Made by a program: the position numbers and the translations under genes. From Planctomycetota bacterium (lineage in GTDB: Bacteria > Planctomycetota > Planctomycetia > Planctomycetales > Planctomycetaceae), in contig JAHZKX010000017.1 in the NCBI GenBank assembly GCA_022600195.1, forward strand, positions 124,001-188,000: a stretch of 64,000 nucleotides of DNA, given 5' to 3'. Positions 27,152 through 36,016 of the stretch are shown piece by piece (within the stretch, counting starts at the first letter, position 1; each line of letters starts with the position of its first letter). The notes below the pieces were generated by a model. That model made no database searches. It was not told the DNA's origin and was given only the letters and a program-made list of their open reading frames with translations.

Positions 27152-28909
27152 ATGACTGCTTCTACTTCTCGCCGCTCGGTATTGAGTTACCTCTACAACC
27201 ACAACCCGTTCTATGTCATTAGTGCGGTATTGATGTTGTTCGCTGTGCGGTCTGCTTACGGAACCATTGAGATTGGGACCATCAATTGCTGGGTCATGAT
27301 GGGAGTGCTCGCCTTATATACCTTGTTACTGGCGGGGATTGGTGTATTGATTGTGCGTTGGGGCAAGGTCTGGGAAGACGCGCGCTCGATTCTGTTGTTG
27401 TTGCTGCTGCTGTTTCTCGGGGTCTCGGTCAGTATGGATGATCTGTTTTCCCGCATTTCTGCTGAGCAGGGAATGACTCTGATGATCGCCGGCTTTCTGT
27501 TTTCGGCGATGGTTTCCGAAGCCGTCTTATGGGGGGCCGGCATTCGCCTGGGTTTACGGTATCGCATTCCGTATCACCTGTTTCTGGCACTGTTTTATGT
27601 GGCTCCCTGGTGGTGTTCTCCCGAGATGCACCCGCGTTCGTCTGCTTCGCTGGAATGGATGCTGTTTCTTTTTCCGGTCGCCGCCTCAATCCTGTTTTTG
27701 TGCCTGCTGCCCGCCATACGCGGCGGCGTTTCGTATGCCAAAGGGAACGGCACTCCCTGGAGCTGGCCCTGGTTTCCCTGGATTGCGTTTGGCGTGATCG
27801 CGGCGTGTGTCAGTCTACGATCGTTTGCACTTTGCCTTACGTTCGGACCTGCGGGGCCGATGTGGATCACGAGCGGAAGTGGGCCCCGCCTCATTTCCTT
27901 TGATACCTTGTGGGGATTCTATTTTTTAATTCCGCTCGGCTTCGTCTTACTCCTGTTGTTATTGGAAGGAGGGTTGGTGACGAAAAACAGAGCCTTTCAG
28001 GCACGCGTGATCCGATTTTCTCCGCTGTTACTTTTGATGGCGATGCCTGCGGTCACCGGATCGGTACACCTTCGTTTTCTTTTCAAAGTGACTGATGTGA
28101 TGGGATCGCCCATCTGGATCACACTCTGGTTGCTGGTGGGCTTTTACCTCTGGGCAGCGTTTCGTCGTGTGCCTGGCGCGATCTGGGCAGGGCTGGGAGC
28201 CGTTGCACTGCTCTCCATCGTCGGCCCACAGACGCTTGGTTCGCGGACGCTCATCGATCCCACCCCTTGGCCTTTACTCCTTGATGGAGTCCTGATTCTG
28301 GCGCTGGGAATTCGCAAACGTTCCTCAGGAATCTGCACTGTGGGTGTCCTGGCGGCGACATTGGGAATCTGGCTTGGGATTCCGGACACGATATTGTTCC
28401 AGTATCGATTTACGACCTGTTTTCACATCTTGTGGATTTCAGCGCTGGTATTGGGACTGACTATAAATGATACTTTCAGTCGTGTACTGCAATTTGCGAG
28501 TGCTCTCTTGGTCCCACTGGTATCGATGGTCGTCATCTTTAGTGAGCGCGCTTTTGAGATTCCCCTTCTCTGGCGACTGTCTTATGTGGGCGCGTGGGCC
28601 GTGGGTTGTTTATTAATCGCCCGACTCTGGTCCCATCGCTGGTTTCTCTATTCCTTTGGCGCCACGATGAGTATTTTATTTTATTCAAGTGCCGCTTATG
28701 GATTTCGGCTGGCGTCTCAGTCGCTCAGTCGCCCGGCGGTGACCGCATTTGTCTGGTCTGTGGGCGCATTATTGATCGCGTTTCTGATCAGCGCGCATAA
28801 AGCCCGCTGGCTGCCGGAGTATGCCTGGCTCTCCACAAGGAAAGGAACTCAACCGGAAGAGATTCCTCCGCCGCAACAGCCAGAGAAATCGCCTGTTGAT
28901 GAGGAGTGA
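27152..28909 (+). CDS. Polytopic integral membrane protein of unknown function
   Basis: 585 residues, almost entirely hydrophobic, with about 16-18 predicted membrane helices (for example SILLLLLLLFLGVSVS, FYFLIPLGFVLLLLLLEGG, FVWSVGALLIAFLISA) and a short proline-rich cytoplasmic tail (PEEIPPPQQPEK). I recognise no transporter signature. The regular helix spacing with few loops resembles the large uncharacterised DUF2339-like or exporter-like membrane proteins, but that is only a general similarity. The start is set by AGGAGG at 27141-27146, five bases before the ATG. A strong hairpin follows the gene. Confidence 0.85.
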   Translation: MTASTSRRSVLSYLYNHNPFYVISAVLMLFAVRSAYGTIEIGTINCWVMMGVLALYTLLLAGIGVLIVRWGKVWEDARSILLLLLLLFLGVSVSMDDLFSRISAEQGMTLMIAGFLFSAMVSEAVLWGAGIRLGLRYRIPYHLFLALFYVAPWWCSPEMHPRSSASLEWMLFLFPVAASILFLCLLPAIRGGVSYAKGNGTPWSWPWFPWIAFGVIAACVSLRSFALCLTFGPAGPMWITSGSGPRLISFDTLWGFYFLIPLGFVLLLLLLEGGLVTKNRAFQARVIRFSPLLLLMAMPAVTGSVHLRFLFKVTDVMGSPIWITLWLLVGFYLWAAFRRVPGAIWAGLGAVALLSIVGPQTLGSRTLIDPTPWPLLLDGVLILALGIRKRSSGICTVGVLAATLGIWLGIPDTILFQYRFTTCFHILWISALVLGLTINDTFSRVLQFASALLVPLVSMVVIFSERAFEIPLLWRLSYVGAWAVGCLLIARLWSHRWFLYSFGATMSILFYSSAAYGFRLASQSLSRPAVTAFVWSVGALLIAFLISAHKARWLPEYAWLSTRKGTQPEEIPPPQQPEKSPVDEE

Positions 28910-28940
28910 TTAAAAACGGTTTTATTTTCGCTTTACTATA

Positions 28941-28967
28941 ACCCTCTCTCCAAAGTGGAGAGAGGGT
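28941..28967 (+). terminator. Intrinsic terminator-like hairpin after the membrane-protein gene
   Basis: A perfect 11-bp stem (28941-28951 with 28957-28967) with a 5-base loop is followed by GTTTTC. A second, imperfect stem about 10 bases later (around 28977-29010) ends in six T's, so the pair may act as a double terminator. Confidence 0.7.
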
Positions 28968-29185
28968 GTTTTCGAGGGTCAGGACACGGTTCTTGTGTCG
29001 CTGGCCCTTTTTTATTCGCCTAGAATGATGTCTTCATAGTTTGACAAATCATTAGGCATTATAACATGATAAGGTGTCTGGTCTCGATAATAATGGAATC
29101 GCCCCCCTATGATCTTTCGACGACTGACAAACCCTGCATCAATAATAAATAGAAATCACCAACTCCTTTATTAAACGGTAAAAAT

Positions 29186-30649
29186 ATGATCTATCGAATT
29201 CTGATCGTGGCGTTATTTCTGCCTGCGGCAGCCATGGCACAATCGGATCAACCGAAAGTTTTTCGTGCTGGCGCGGCGACGAGTAATATCACCCCCTTTC
29301 TGGGAACAGACCTGATCGGCGGCTTTAATCCGCGTGGCTCAGTCCATATCCATGATGAACTGCATGCACGCTGCCTTGTCCTCGATGATGGGAACAAACA
29401 ACTGGCGATTGTTATCATCGATAATGTCAAGTTTCCCAGCGAACTTCACGACCCGACGAAGAAACGCATCCAAGAGACAACGGGCCTCGCTCCCGAAAAT
29501 GTGCTGATCGCTGCCACACATACGCACTCAGCACCGAGCCTGCGGGGGACCAGCTATCTCAAACTCAGAGAACCACTGGATGACTACCAGAAGTTTGTCA
29601 TTCGGCGCATAGCAGATGGCGTGCAGCGGGCGTTTCATAATTTAGAACCGGCCCGCATCGGCTGGGGCGAAGGTGAAGTGCCTCAGCATGTGTTTAACCG
29701 GCGCTGGCTTTTGAAAGATCGACAGACTGCTACCAGTCCGTTTGGTGAGGAAGAGTTCGCCGCTACAAACCCGGGCGGCTATCTGAAAGTCCTCGACAAA
29801 CCAGCGGGGCCTGTCAATCCTAAGGTCTACGTGCTGTCTGTTGAATCGACTTCGGGCCGTCCGATTGCCCTGCTGGCCAACTACTGGCTGCACTATGTCG
29901 GCGGCGTAGGCAAGGGACATATTTCGGCGGATTACTTTGGCATGTTTGCCAGCCAACTCGCACGGCTGCATGCAGAGCCGAACCAGGATCCTCCGTTTGT
30001 CGGCATCCTCAGCAATGGGGCCAGCGGCGATGTGAACAACAATGACTATGCAAATTACAACAAGCCTGGAAAGAAACGCTACGCGCGTTATGAGAAAATG
30101 CGCGAAGTGGCAGGCGATGTCGCACGGGAAGTGCTCCGCGTCGAGAAATCGATTCAATATCAGAACTGGGTTCCCCTGGATGCGGCAGCAGAGAGGCTGA
30201 CATTGAAACGTCGTCGTCCCACCCAGGCGCAGGTGTGGCGTGCCAAGGAATTGCTCAAGAACGTCCCTCCCGAAGCCGAGCAGGATCGCGGTTTCGCGCG
30301 ACGCGTCACCTTTGCTCGTCGGGCCATTGAAGCCGCGGAATGGCCGGAAACGGATGAGGCGTTTGTGCAGACCCTTCGCATTGGTGATTTGTGTCTGGCG
30401 GCACTGCCCTTTGAAGTGTTTGTCGAAATCGGTTTCGATATTCAAAAGCAAAGCCCCTTTAAAGAGACGTTCGTATTTGGCCTGGCCAACGGAGATCTCG
30501 GCTATTTGCCCTCGCCACGTCAGCATGAACTGGGCGGATATGAAACATGGCTCACCGTCTCACACGCCGAGGTTGGTGCCTCACCCAAACTGGTCAAGAA
30601 GCTGATCGAACTATCTCGTCGCATTCATCCCGAGTCGGCGAAGAAGTAA
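29186..30649 (+). CDS. Neutral/alkaline ceramidase-like exported hydrolase
   Basis: 487 residues. Signal peptide MIYRILIVALFLPAAAMA. It has the N-terminal hallmark of the neutral ceramidase family: RAGAATSNITPFLG, the HDELHARCLVLDDG strand and ATHTHSAPSL with two metal-binding histidines, then LSNGASGDVNNND. True ceramidases are about 650-750 residues with a C-terminal Ig-like domain, which is absent here. The substrate in planctomycetes is unknown. A second family member lies at 60910-62229. TTGACA at 29041-29046 could belong to its promoter. Confidence 0.82.
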   Translation: MIYRILIVALFLPAAAMAQSDQPKVFRAGAATSNITPFLGTDLIGGFNPRGSVHIHDELHARCLVLDDGNKQLAIVIIDNVKFPSELHDPTKKRIQETTGLAPENVLIAATHTHSAPSLRGTSYLKLREPLDDYQKFVIRRIADGVQRAFHNLEPARIGWGEGEVPQHVFNRRWLLKDRQTATSPFGEEEFAATNPGGYLKVLDKPAGPVNPKVYVLSVESTSGRPIALLANYWLHYVGGVGKGHISADYFGMFASQLARLHAEPNQDPPFVGILSNGASGDVNNNDYANYNKPGKKRYARYEKMREVAGDVAREVLRVEKSIQYQNWVPLDAAAERLTLKRRRPTQAQVWRAKELLKNVPPEAEQDRGFARRVTFARRAIEAAEWPETDEAFVQTLRIGDLCLAALPFEVFVEIGFDIQKQSPFKETFVFGLANGDLGYLPSPRQHELGGYETWLTVSHAEVGASPKLVKKLIELSRRIHPESAKK

Positions 30650-30750
30650 TTTTAAAATTCAGGGCAGAAATCTGTCTTGTCTTTATGATTCTGGCCTTGC
30701 TCCTTTTGTCTTTTCGTACTCTTGCTTACAACGATTCCATTTAGAATGAA

Positions 30751-31218
30751 CTAGGTGTGTCGTTCATTCTCGCATTGCTGTCGATATCTTTCCCGCGCCG
30801 TTTCGTCATCGAGTGAATCAATCATTGATTGTTTGAAATTCGCTATGTTTTGAATGTTTTTCAAATTCAAAGTAGATTCGTTCATACCGGTTCTAAATAT
30901 TACCAGTTCGATATTGTCGATGACTGCTTTGTATTCATCATTCTGTGAAGAGATTAAACGCCCGAGAAGTTCAACTTCCTCGACTGATACCATTGGTCTA
31001 CCGCTCGTCGTTCTGGATAACTCAGATTCCAATACCTCAGCGCCAAGCCCGGGAAGTATGACTAATATTCCGTGTTTTTTTGAATCCATAGATCGTTTTG
31101 TATTCGGAGGAACTAACCAACATACAAAATCATGCGAATACAGCATGCCTTTGATTCGTATTGTTTTTCCACGATGTCGTTCGGCGATATCATTTACATT
31201 CAATATGAGATCATCCAT
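30751..31218 (-). CDS. Hypothetical protein
   Basis: 155 residues, no signal peptide or membrane helix. It begins MDDLILNVNDIAERHRGKTI and appears alpha/beta with a charged C-terminal helix (DDETARERYRQQCENERH). I do not recognise the family. The N-terminal 'KTIRIKGMLYS' stretch could be an OB-like strand, which is speculative. Convergent with the ceramidase-like gene and isolated on its strand. Confidence 0.65.
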   Translation of the reverse strand: MDDLILNVNDIAERHRGKTIRIKGMLYSHDFVCWLVPPNTKRSMDSKKHGILVILPGLGAEVLESELSRTTSGRPMVSVEEVELLGRLISSQNDEYKAVIDNIELVIFRTGMNESTLNLKNIQNIANFKQSMIDSLDDETARERYRQQCENERHT

Positions 31219-31338
31219 TTTAAAATCACCTCAATTCGTTGAGAATAGAGAATAATTGAAACATTTCAGCCGTCAGACCCCCATACCATCCTTAAAGTTT
31301 TAGAGAACCTTGGACTAAATTTTGTAGATGATATATGG

Positions 31339-31374
31339 AGTCAGGACCAGAAAAATCGAGTCCCTGACTTTTTT
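31339..31374 (+). terminator. Terminator-like hairpin without an upstream gene
   Basis: AGTCAGGAC (31339-31347) pairs with GTCCCTGACT (31360-31369) with one bulge, and a run of six T's (31369-31374) follows. It is oriented for the + strand, where no gene ends nearby. Confidence 0.5.
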
Positions 31375-31386
31375 AGTATTTCCTAA

Positions 31387-31494
31387 ACATCGGCGTCACA
31401 ATCAACGTGGGCCACCACCAGCATCTTATTCCGAACGACAATATTCAGATGGCACGACTCAGTCAGTTCATGAGCCAATGATTCCGGACAGTAA
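31387..31494 (-). pseudogene. Fragment of the iclR gene
   Basis: Bases 31387-31480 align without gaps to 26107-26200 inside iclR, with about ten mismatches in 94 positions by hand. Bases 31481-31494 then match 26410-26423 exactly, as if about 209 bp of the gene had been deleted between the two pieces. The encoded stretch ESCHLNIVVRNKMLVV is intact but has no start or DNA-binding part. Clearly a remnant, not a gene. Confidence 0.85.
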
Positions 31495-31507
31495 ACCCAT
31501 ATTTTTA

Positions 31508-33067
31508 TCAATGAGATTGATGTGCCAGAGTTAAGGCGGGTTTCCAACTCCACGATTGAAGGCGACACATCTGGCAGATGTTGCGTCCCTCAAAGCCTTT
31601 TGGATAACGATCTTTAGTGAGCGTTTTCTCCATGAAAAAAGGCTCGTTAGCGATCACTGGCAGGTTGGGGCCTGCGAGAGCCAGAGTTTGAGGCGACTGC
31701 TTCTTCCTTATCGCCATGTAGAGACTTCGCAGCCCATTCAGGAACTGACCGGGACCGACCTTGATACCTTCAATCTCAATCGATGATGGAACCGACTGCT
31801 CATTATCGATGGCACGATCGATGAGTCGCAAAGATTTGAGCATCGCAGTGGAATTAGCACTACCTTGCCCAGGTTTCACGGGGAGAGGCGAAGTCGGACC
31901 GATCACGTTTCGCATGAAGACCTTCTCAGGCAACACACCATCTTCATGATAGATTCTTAGAACTCGGACAAGCATGCCGAACGCCTCCGCCGGTGATACC
32001 GATAACGTGTCACTTACGTAGGCATCCAGACGATTACTGAGCAATGCACAAACATCGTCGAGTTCGTGCATGCTCAGCCACTGTCCCTGGTTATTACGGA
32101 AGCCCTTGCGATACTCCGAAAACGATGTGAATGTAGCTCGCTCGGCGTAGTATTTCATGATGCGTTTGAATAAGTCAAAACCCTTCTGGTATTTCGCCTC
32201 GGAAAGCAGTTCGAGATAGTGGGGAAAATCCTCGTAATAGAGGTCGTCCTCGCGGTAGATATTCGGCTTCGGAAGTTCGAATGGAAACAGTGCATAGGTT
32301 TTGTAAGAGTGCTGAAACGCTCTGATCAGTGTGCTTTTCTGCCCCCCGAGTTTCTTCGATAATCTATCGAACTTGATCCGGTAGTACTTTTCTTTTTCCT
32401 CATAGTGACCTTCCGCTTCCGGCTTATGCCCTGCGCTGAAGAAACGTTCCAGACCAGTGGCGTTCTCACAGCTGGGAACAAAACTGTTGCAGTACCATAC
32501 CGCCCCGTGGCCTCGAGTCGGCACAGTTAAATAGCCAATCGTCGGCAGGCCGGCCTGGCTGCTGGCGAAGATTGACTGCGGAGCTTTGTTAAACTCCGTA
32601 GTGTAATAAACGGGACGTCGCCCAAAAAGCTCTTCGACAACTCTGAGTCCCGGCAATTCGTTTCTGGTCCATTCAGATGTGCCATCCTGCCAATCCATCT
32701 TTTCAAGATAGCCAGCCATGAATGGCGCTGCCCCATGATGGTTGCAGTGAAAGCCAATCTCGTGGTCCATAAGTGCTTGGACCACGTCCAGACGACCGTG
32801 GTGTTTTAGCGCGCGGGCGTAATCACCGGTCAGGTGAAAGTTGCCAGTCAATCCTTCTTTCGTCAAGAACTCAGCGAGCGCTTTGATGTGGTCAAAATCC
32901 TTCGGCTCATCTGCTACTTCAGTCGCGAACGAGAGGATGACCTGCGTACTCGAGCGCTGATCCGTAGTTGGCTTTGTCACCTCATCTGCACCCAGAAAAT
33001 TGGACTGGAAGTTATGGAGCACAGGTAAAGTTGCCGACGACATCAGAAATTGTCTGCGTGTAATCAT
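31508..33067 (-). CDS. Exported polysaccharide-deacetylase-like protein
   Basis: 519 residues from the ATG at 33067 (MITRRQFLMSSATLP), a Tat-type leader; an upstream in-frame ATG at 33118 overlaps the previous gene's end and is rejected. The N-terminal half resembles the NodB deacetylase fold: a first strand VILSFATEVADEPKDF, and GFHCNHHGAAPF with an HxxxH metal pair. The usual TFDD catalytic aspartates of motif 1 are not present (SFATEVAD). It may be inactive or use other residues. The C-terminal half (about 270-519) is unrecognised. It lies 40 bp after the esterase fusion gene, so it is probably in one operon. Confidence 0.65.
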   Translation of the reverse strand: MITRRQFLMSSATLPVLHNFQSNFLGADEVTKPTTDQRSSTQVILSFATEVADEPKDFDHIKALAEFLTKEGLTGNFHLTGDYARALKHHGRLDVVQALMDHEIGFHCNHHGAAPFMAGYLEKMDWQDGTSEWTRNELPGLRVVEELFGRRPVYYTTEFNKAPQSIFASSQAGLPTIGYLTVPTRGHGAVWYCNSFVPSCENATGLERFFSAGHKPEAEGHYEEKEKYYRIKFDRLSKKLGGQKSTLIRAFQHSYKTYALFPFELPKPNIYREDDLYYEDFPHYLELLSEAKYQKGFDLFKRIMKYYAERATFTSFSEYRKGFRNNQGQWLSMHELDDVCALLSNRLDAYVSDTLSVSPAEAFGMLVRVLRIYHEDGVLPEKVFMRNVIGPTSPLPVKPGQGSANSTAMLKSLRLIDRAIDNEQSVPSSIEIEGIKVGPGQFLNGLRSLYMAIRKKQSPQTLALAGPNLPVIANEPFFMEKTLTKDRYPKGFEGRNICQMCRLQSWSWKPALTLAHQSH

Positions 33068-33107
33068 AGTGTTACCTAAATCATTCTGTTGGCCAGTTGT
33101 GTGACAA

Positions 33108-35735
33108 CTATTCGCCAAGCAGTTTGCATAGTTTTGATTCGATCGACTCAGCCCAGATCTCGTACCCTTGCTGGCTAAGGTGCAACTGATCCGGCATCAT
33201 CCCGCGCGTCAATACGCCATTATCATTCATGAACTTTGAGCCGATATCGAGATAGTGTACGTGGTTGCCATCTGCAAGTTTAGAAATTTTTGCGTTGGTC
33301 TTCTGAGTTACTTGTCGCCGCGTGTCGTCGTTGTTTTCGCCGCGTGGAAAAATTGCCAACAACAGCACTTTGGTATCTGGTAGTTTATTTCTAAGTTGTT
33401 CGACAATGCCCTTCACTCCTTCGGCGATTTGCTCGGAGGTATTGTCCCGTGAGTTATTCGTGCCAATCATCACGACTGCAGCTTTAGGCGAGATGCCTTT
33501 GATGTTACCGTTGTCCAGACGCCAGATTACGTGCTGAGTACGGTCTCCACCGATTCCAAGATTAACCGCATTTCGTTTGCTATAAAATTTCTCCCAGACT
33601 TTCGCACCGCGATTTTCCCAACCACTGGTAATGGAATCACCAATAAAAACCAAGTCGACGTTTCCCTCGCTGACGCGTTTGTTGATCTTCTTGTGTCGTC
33701 CCATTTTTCCGCTCGAACGTGGAACTGCTGGTATAATCGCAGCGTGCGTGCCGTCAGGATTAACAGCGCCATTGACTGTCAGCTGATCTCCAAGTAATTG
33801 ACGAAGCATCGGAAGGTCGTATTCGCGCAGTGCGCCGAAGACCAGATTCGACTGCTGGTTCCGCGCGAGGGACGATTCAACCACGGCCGTCCATGAATCA
33901 ATCGCGCCTGAAATCCGTACTTCTCCAAACAGGTCAGGCTCTAATGCTGCCGCGTGCAGTGTGGGAATCGCGGCTTCCCCAATGGCAATGAGGTGGGGTT
34001 TCAAGGTTTCATTCCCAGTCTCCTTACGCATCGCCCGGACAATTTGCCAGATATCTTCGGCTCGCATACCGACGTAAGTTTTTCCCAACAGACTCGCTGT
34101 GGTCGTATCTTTCCAATCCGAGCCAAACATATCATCAAAACTTCGGACCCGACCTGTCTTTTTCGTCTCTCCCAGACCACGAAGGTCTACCGCCAGAACT
34201 TGTGATTTCAATTCGTTGGCGACTCGTTTTACCTCGCCCGACTTGATTGCCTCATGCTTGCCTGCACCATGCAGAAGAATCGTAAAACGCTCTGAGTTCA
34301 CGTCACCCACGAGTTTGGCTGGCAGCTGAATTCCGGTCTCAGAGGTGATAACATGGCCATCAGCCACTTTCTTCACGGTCGGTTCTGGCAAGTCCGCCAG
34401 CTTCCGCGCCCCAATCAATTCTCGCACTTTCACCCGTAGCCGATCGCGATGTTCCGGCTTCGCGTTCTCTGCCCTGCGCGAGGCGAAAGTCTTGTTCCAG
34501 TCCGCGTTGAGTTCGAATATCGTTCGCGCGCCCTTCAAATCCAACACTCGCCCATTTGGCGTTGCATTGAGTTTTTCTTCAGATAGCGGCTTAAGAGTAC
34601 CCTCGACTATCGGCGAATCCAAATCCAGTAGCCAACGTCGCATCCAGTTCGCCGCAGCGACACGCATCTCTGTAGGAAACCCATGCTTGGTGTTTGGCTC
34701 TACCAAATCAATCCGTTCAGGAAAGCCCTGTCGAGTGGCGAAGCGTTTGCCGGCGCGAAATATATTCCACGCACCGTTGATGTCGAAATAATCCTGCGTT
34801 GCGGCCATGATCAGAGTTGGCTTGGGTAACCGCATCAGGACGTAATCGGTATGGTCCATTCCAAAGGCAATCTGGCCGTGAATGTTTTGCTCAGCGTCTT
34901 GCGGACCGATTGTCTTGTACAGACTTCTAAAGCCTGTGAGATAACAACCGGGCGCAGCAGCGGTAATCCGATCGTCCAAAGCCATGAGGTAACTCGTGTT
35001 GGTCCCACCGCCCGAAATCCCAGTGCAACCGATTTTGTCAGCCATGATGTCAGGGCGGCTTTTCAGGTAGTCAATTGCCCGCATGCCATCCCAAACCATG
35101 GTCTGGGCAACATTGCTGCCTAGCAGATGACTCGCCTGGTTAATCAACGTATGTTGGACAGTGCTTGCATAGGGTTTACCATCCTTTTTGAACAATTGTT
35201 TGCGTTCACCTTGACCAATTGGGTCGTAGCAGAGAACTGCGCAACCACCTTTTACGATGACAATCGACGCCTGTTGATACAATTCGCGGTTTTTTGCGCT
35301 CGCGCTGTGTCCCGTCGGGTGAAGTACTACCGGAAACGGGCCATTACCTTGCGGCAGGTAAAGCGTCGCGGTCACGTGCAGGCCGGGCTGCGATTCGAAG
35401 TAGAGTTTCTCAATACGGTAGTCATCGATCTCCAGTCGGCCTGTGACTTTCGCGTTGAGAGGGGTGCGCTCGGGAAATCCCCCAAGTTGATGCAGGAAAA
35501 AATCGCGACGTTTTTTCTGCCAGGTCGTAAATTTTTCGTTCGTAAGCGTCTCAAAAGCGGCATCGCGACGATCGAGCGCATCCAATACTCGCTTTTTCAG
35601 CCACACGGACATCATTTCGGTCTTTGGAACTCCGGGAGCGAGCTCATCAGGAAGGACATCTGGGGATTCCCCAATGCAAATATTGAAAGGCAAAAGGAAA
35701 GTGAAAATCGCGAAACCCAGAATCAAGCGTGTCAT
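33108..35735 (-). CDS. Fusion of an alpha/beta-hydrolase esterase and an SGNH/GDSL hydrolase
   Basis: 875 residues, signal peptide 1-22. The N-terminal part (about 90-390) is an acetyl-xylan-esterase-like alpha/beta hydrolase with oxyanion-strand PFPVVLHPTGHSA, CYDPIGQGER and nucleophile Ser241 in GISGGGT. A second, more divergent hydrolase-like stretch spans about 400-640. From 690 it is an SGNH hydrolase: IGDSIT (Ser701), IGGDRTQH, VMIGTNNS and PDQLHLS (Asp849/His852). Two esterase activities on one secreted polypeptide suggest deacetylation of a substituted polysaccharide, though the substrate is unknown. It is the first gene of a likely pair with the deacetylase-like gene. Confidence 0.85.
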   Translation of the reverse strand: MTRLILGFAIFTFLLPFNICIGESPDVLPDELAPGVPKTEMMSVWLKKRVLDALDRRDAAFETLTNEKFTTWQKKRRDFFLHQLGGFPERTPLNAKVTGRLEIDDYRIEKLYFESQPGLHVTATLYLPQGNGPFPVVLHPTGHSASAKNRELYQQASIVIVKGGCAVLCYDPIGQGERKQLFKKDGKPYASTVQHTLINQASHLLGSNVAQTMVWDGMRAIDYLKSRPDIMADKIGCTGISGGGTNTSYLMALDDRITAAAPGCYLTGFRSLYKTIGPQDAEQNIHGQIAFGMDHTDYVLMRLPKPTLIMAATQDYFDINGAWNIFRAGKRFATRQGFPERIDLVEPNTKHGFPTEMRVAAANWMRRWLLDLDSPIVEGTLKPLSEEKLNATPNGRVLDLKGARTIFELNADWNKTFASRRAENAKPEHRDRLRVKVRELIGARKLADLPEPTVKKVADGHVITSETGIQLPAKLVGDVNSERFTILLHGAGKHEAIKSGEVKRVANELKSQVLAVDLRGLGETKKTGRVRSFDDMFGSDWKDTTTASLLGKTYVGMRAEDIWQIVRAMRKETGNETLKPHLIAIGEAAIPTLHAAALEPDLFGEVRISGAIDSWTAVVESSLARNQQSNLVFGALREYDLPMLRQLLGDQLTVNGAVNPDGTHAAIIPAVPRSSGKMGRHKKINKRVSEGNVDLVFIGDSITSGWENRGAKVWEKFYSKRNAVNLGIGGDRTQHVIWRLDNGNIKGISPKAAVVMIGTNNSRDNTSEQIAEGVKGIVEQLRNKLPDTKVLLLAIFPRGENNDDTRRQVTQKTNAKISKLADGNHVHYLDIGSKFMNDNGVLTRGMMPDQLHLSQQGYEIWAESIESKLCKLLGE

Positions 35736-36016
35736 TCTTCCTCCAGTTGTTATATTATTTTTTCAGCGGCTCTCTTATGGCTACAAGTTTCGGCTGCCGG
35801 ATTAATCCAAGCATCGACTTGTAATCGGCTCTGGTGACTTTTCGAGACGCTCGGTGAAGTTCCATTTGTCTTTTCTACTGTAGCGGTAATGAATTAACCC
35901 TGTGAATGACACCAACCATAAAACCTGGTATTTGAATGTATCATAGCCCTTTTTGTTTGTCTACTGGAGCGAAAATGGGGTGCAGATAATGATTTGATTT
36001 AGCAAAAATCTTTTTC

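Noticed and set aside
29642-30526. 294-codon minus-strand frame inside the ceramidase-like gene
   Set aside because: Antisense shadow of a gene with signal peptide and family motifs.
35127-35837. 236-codon + strand frame opposite the esterase fusion gene
   Set aside because: Antisense to the signal peptide and esterase domain.
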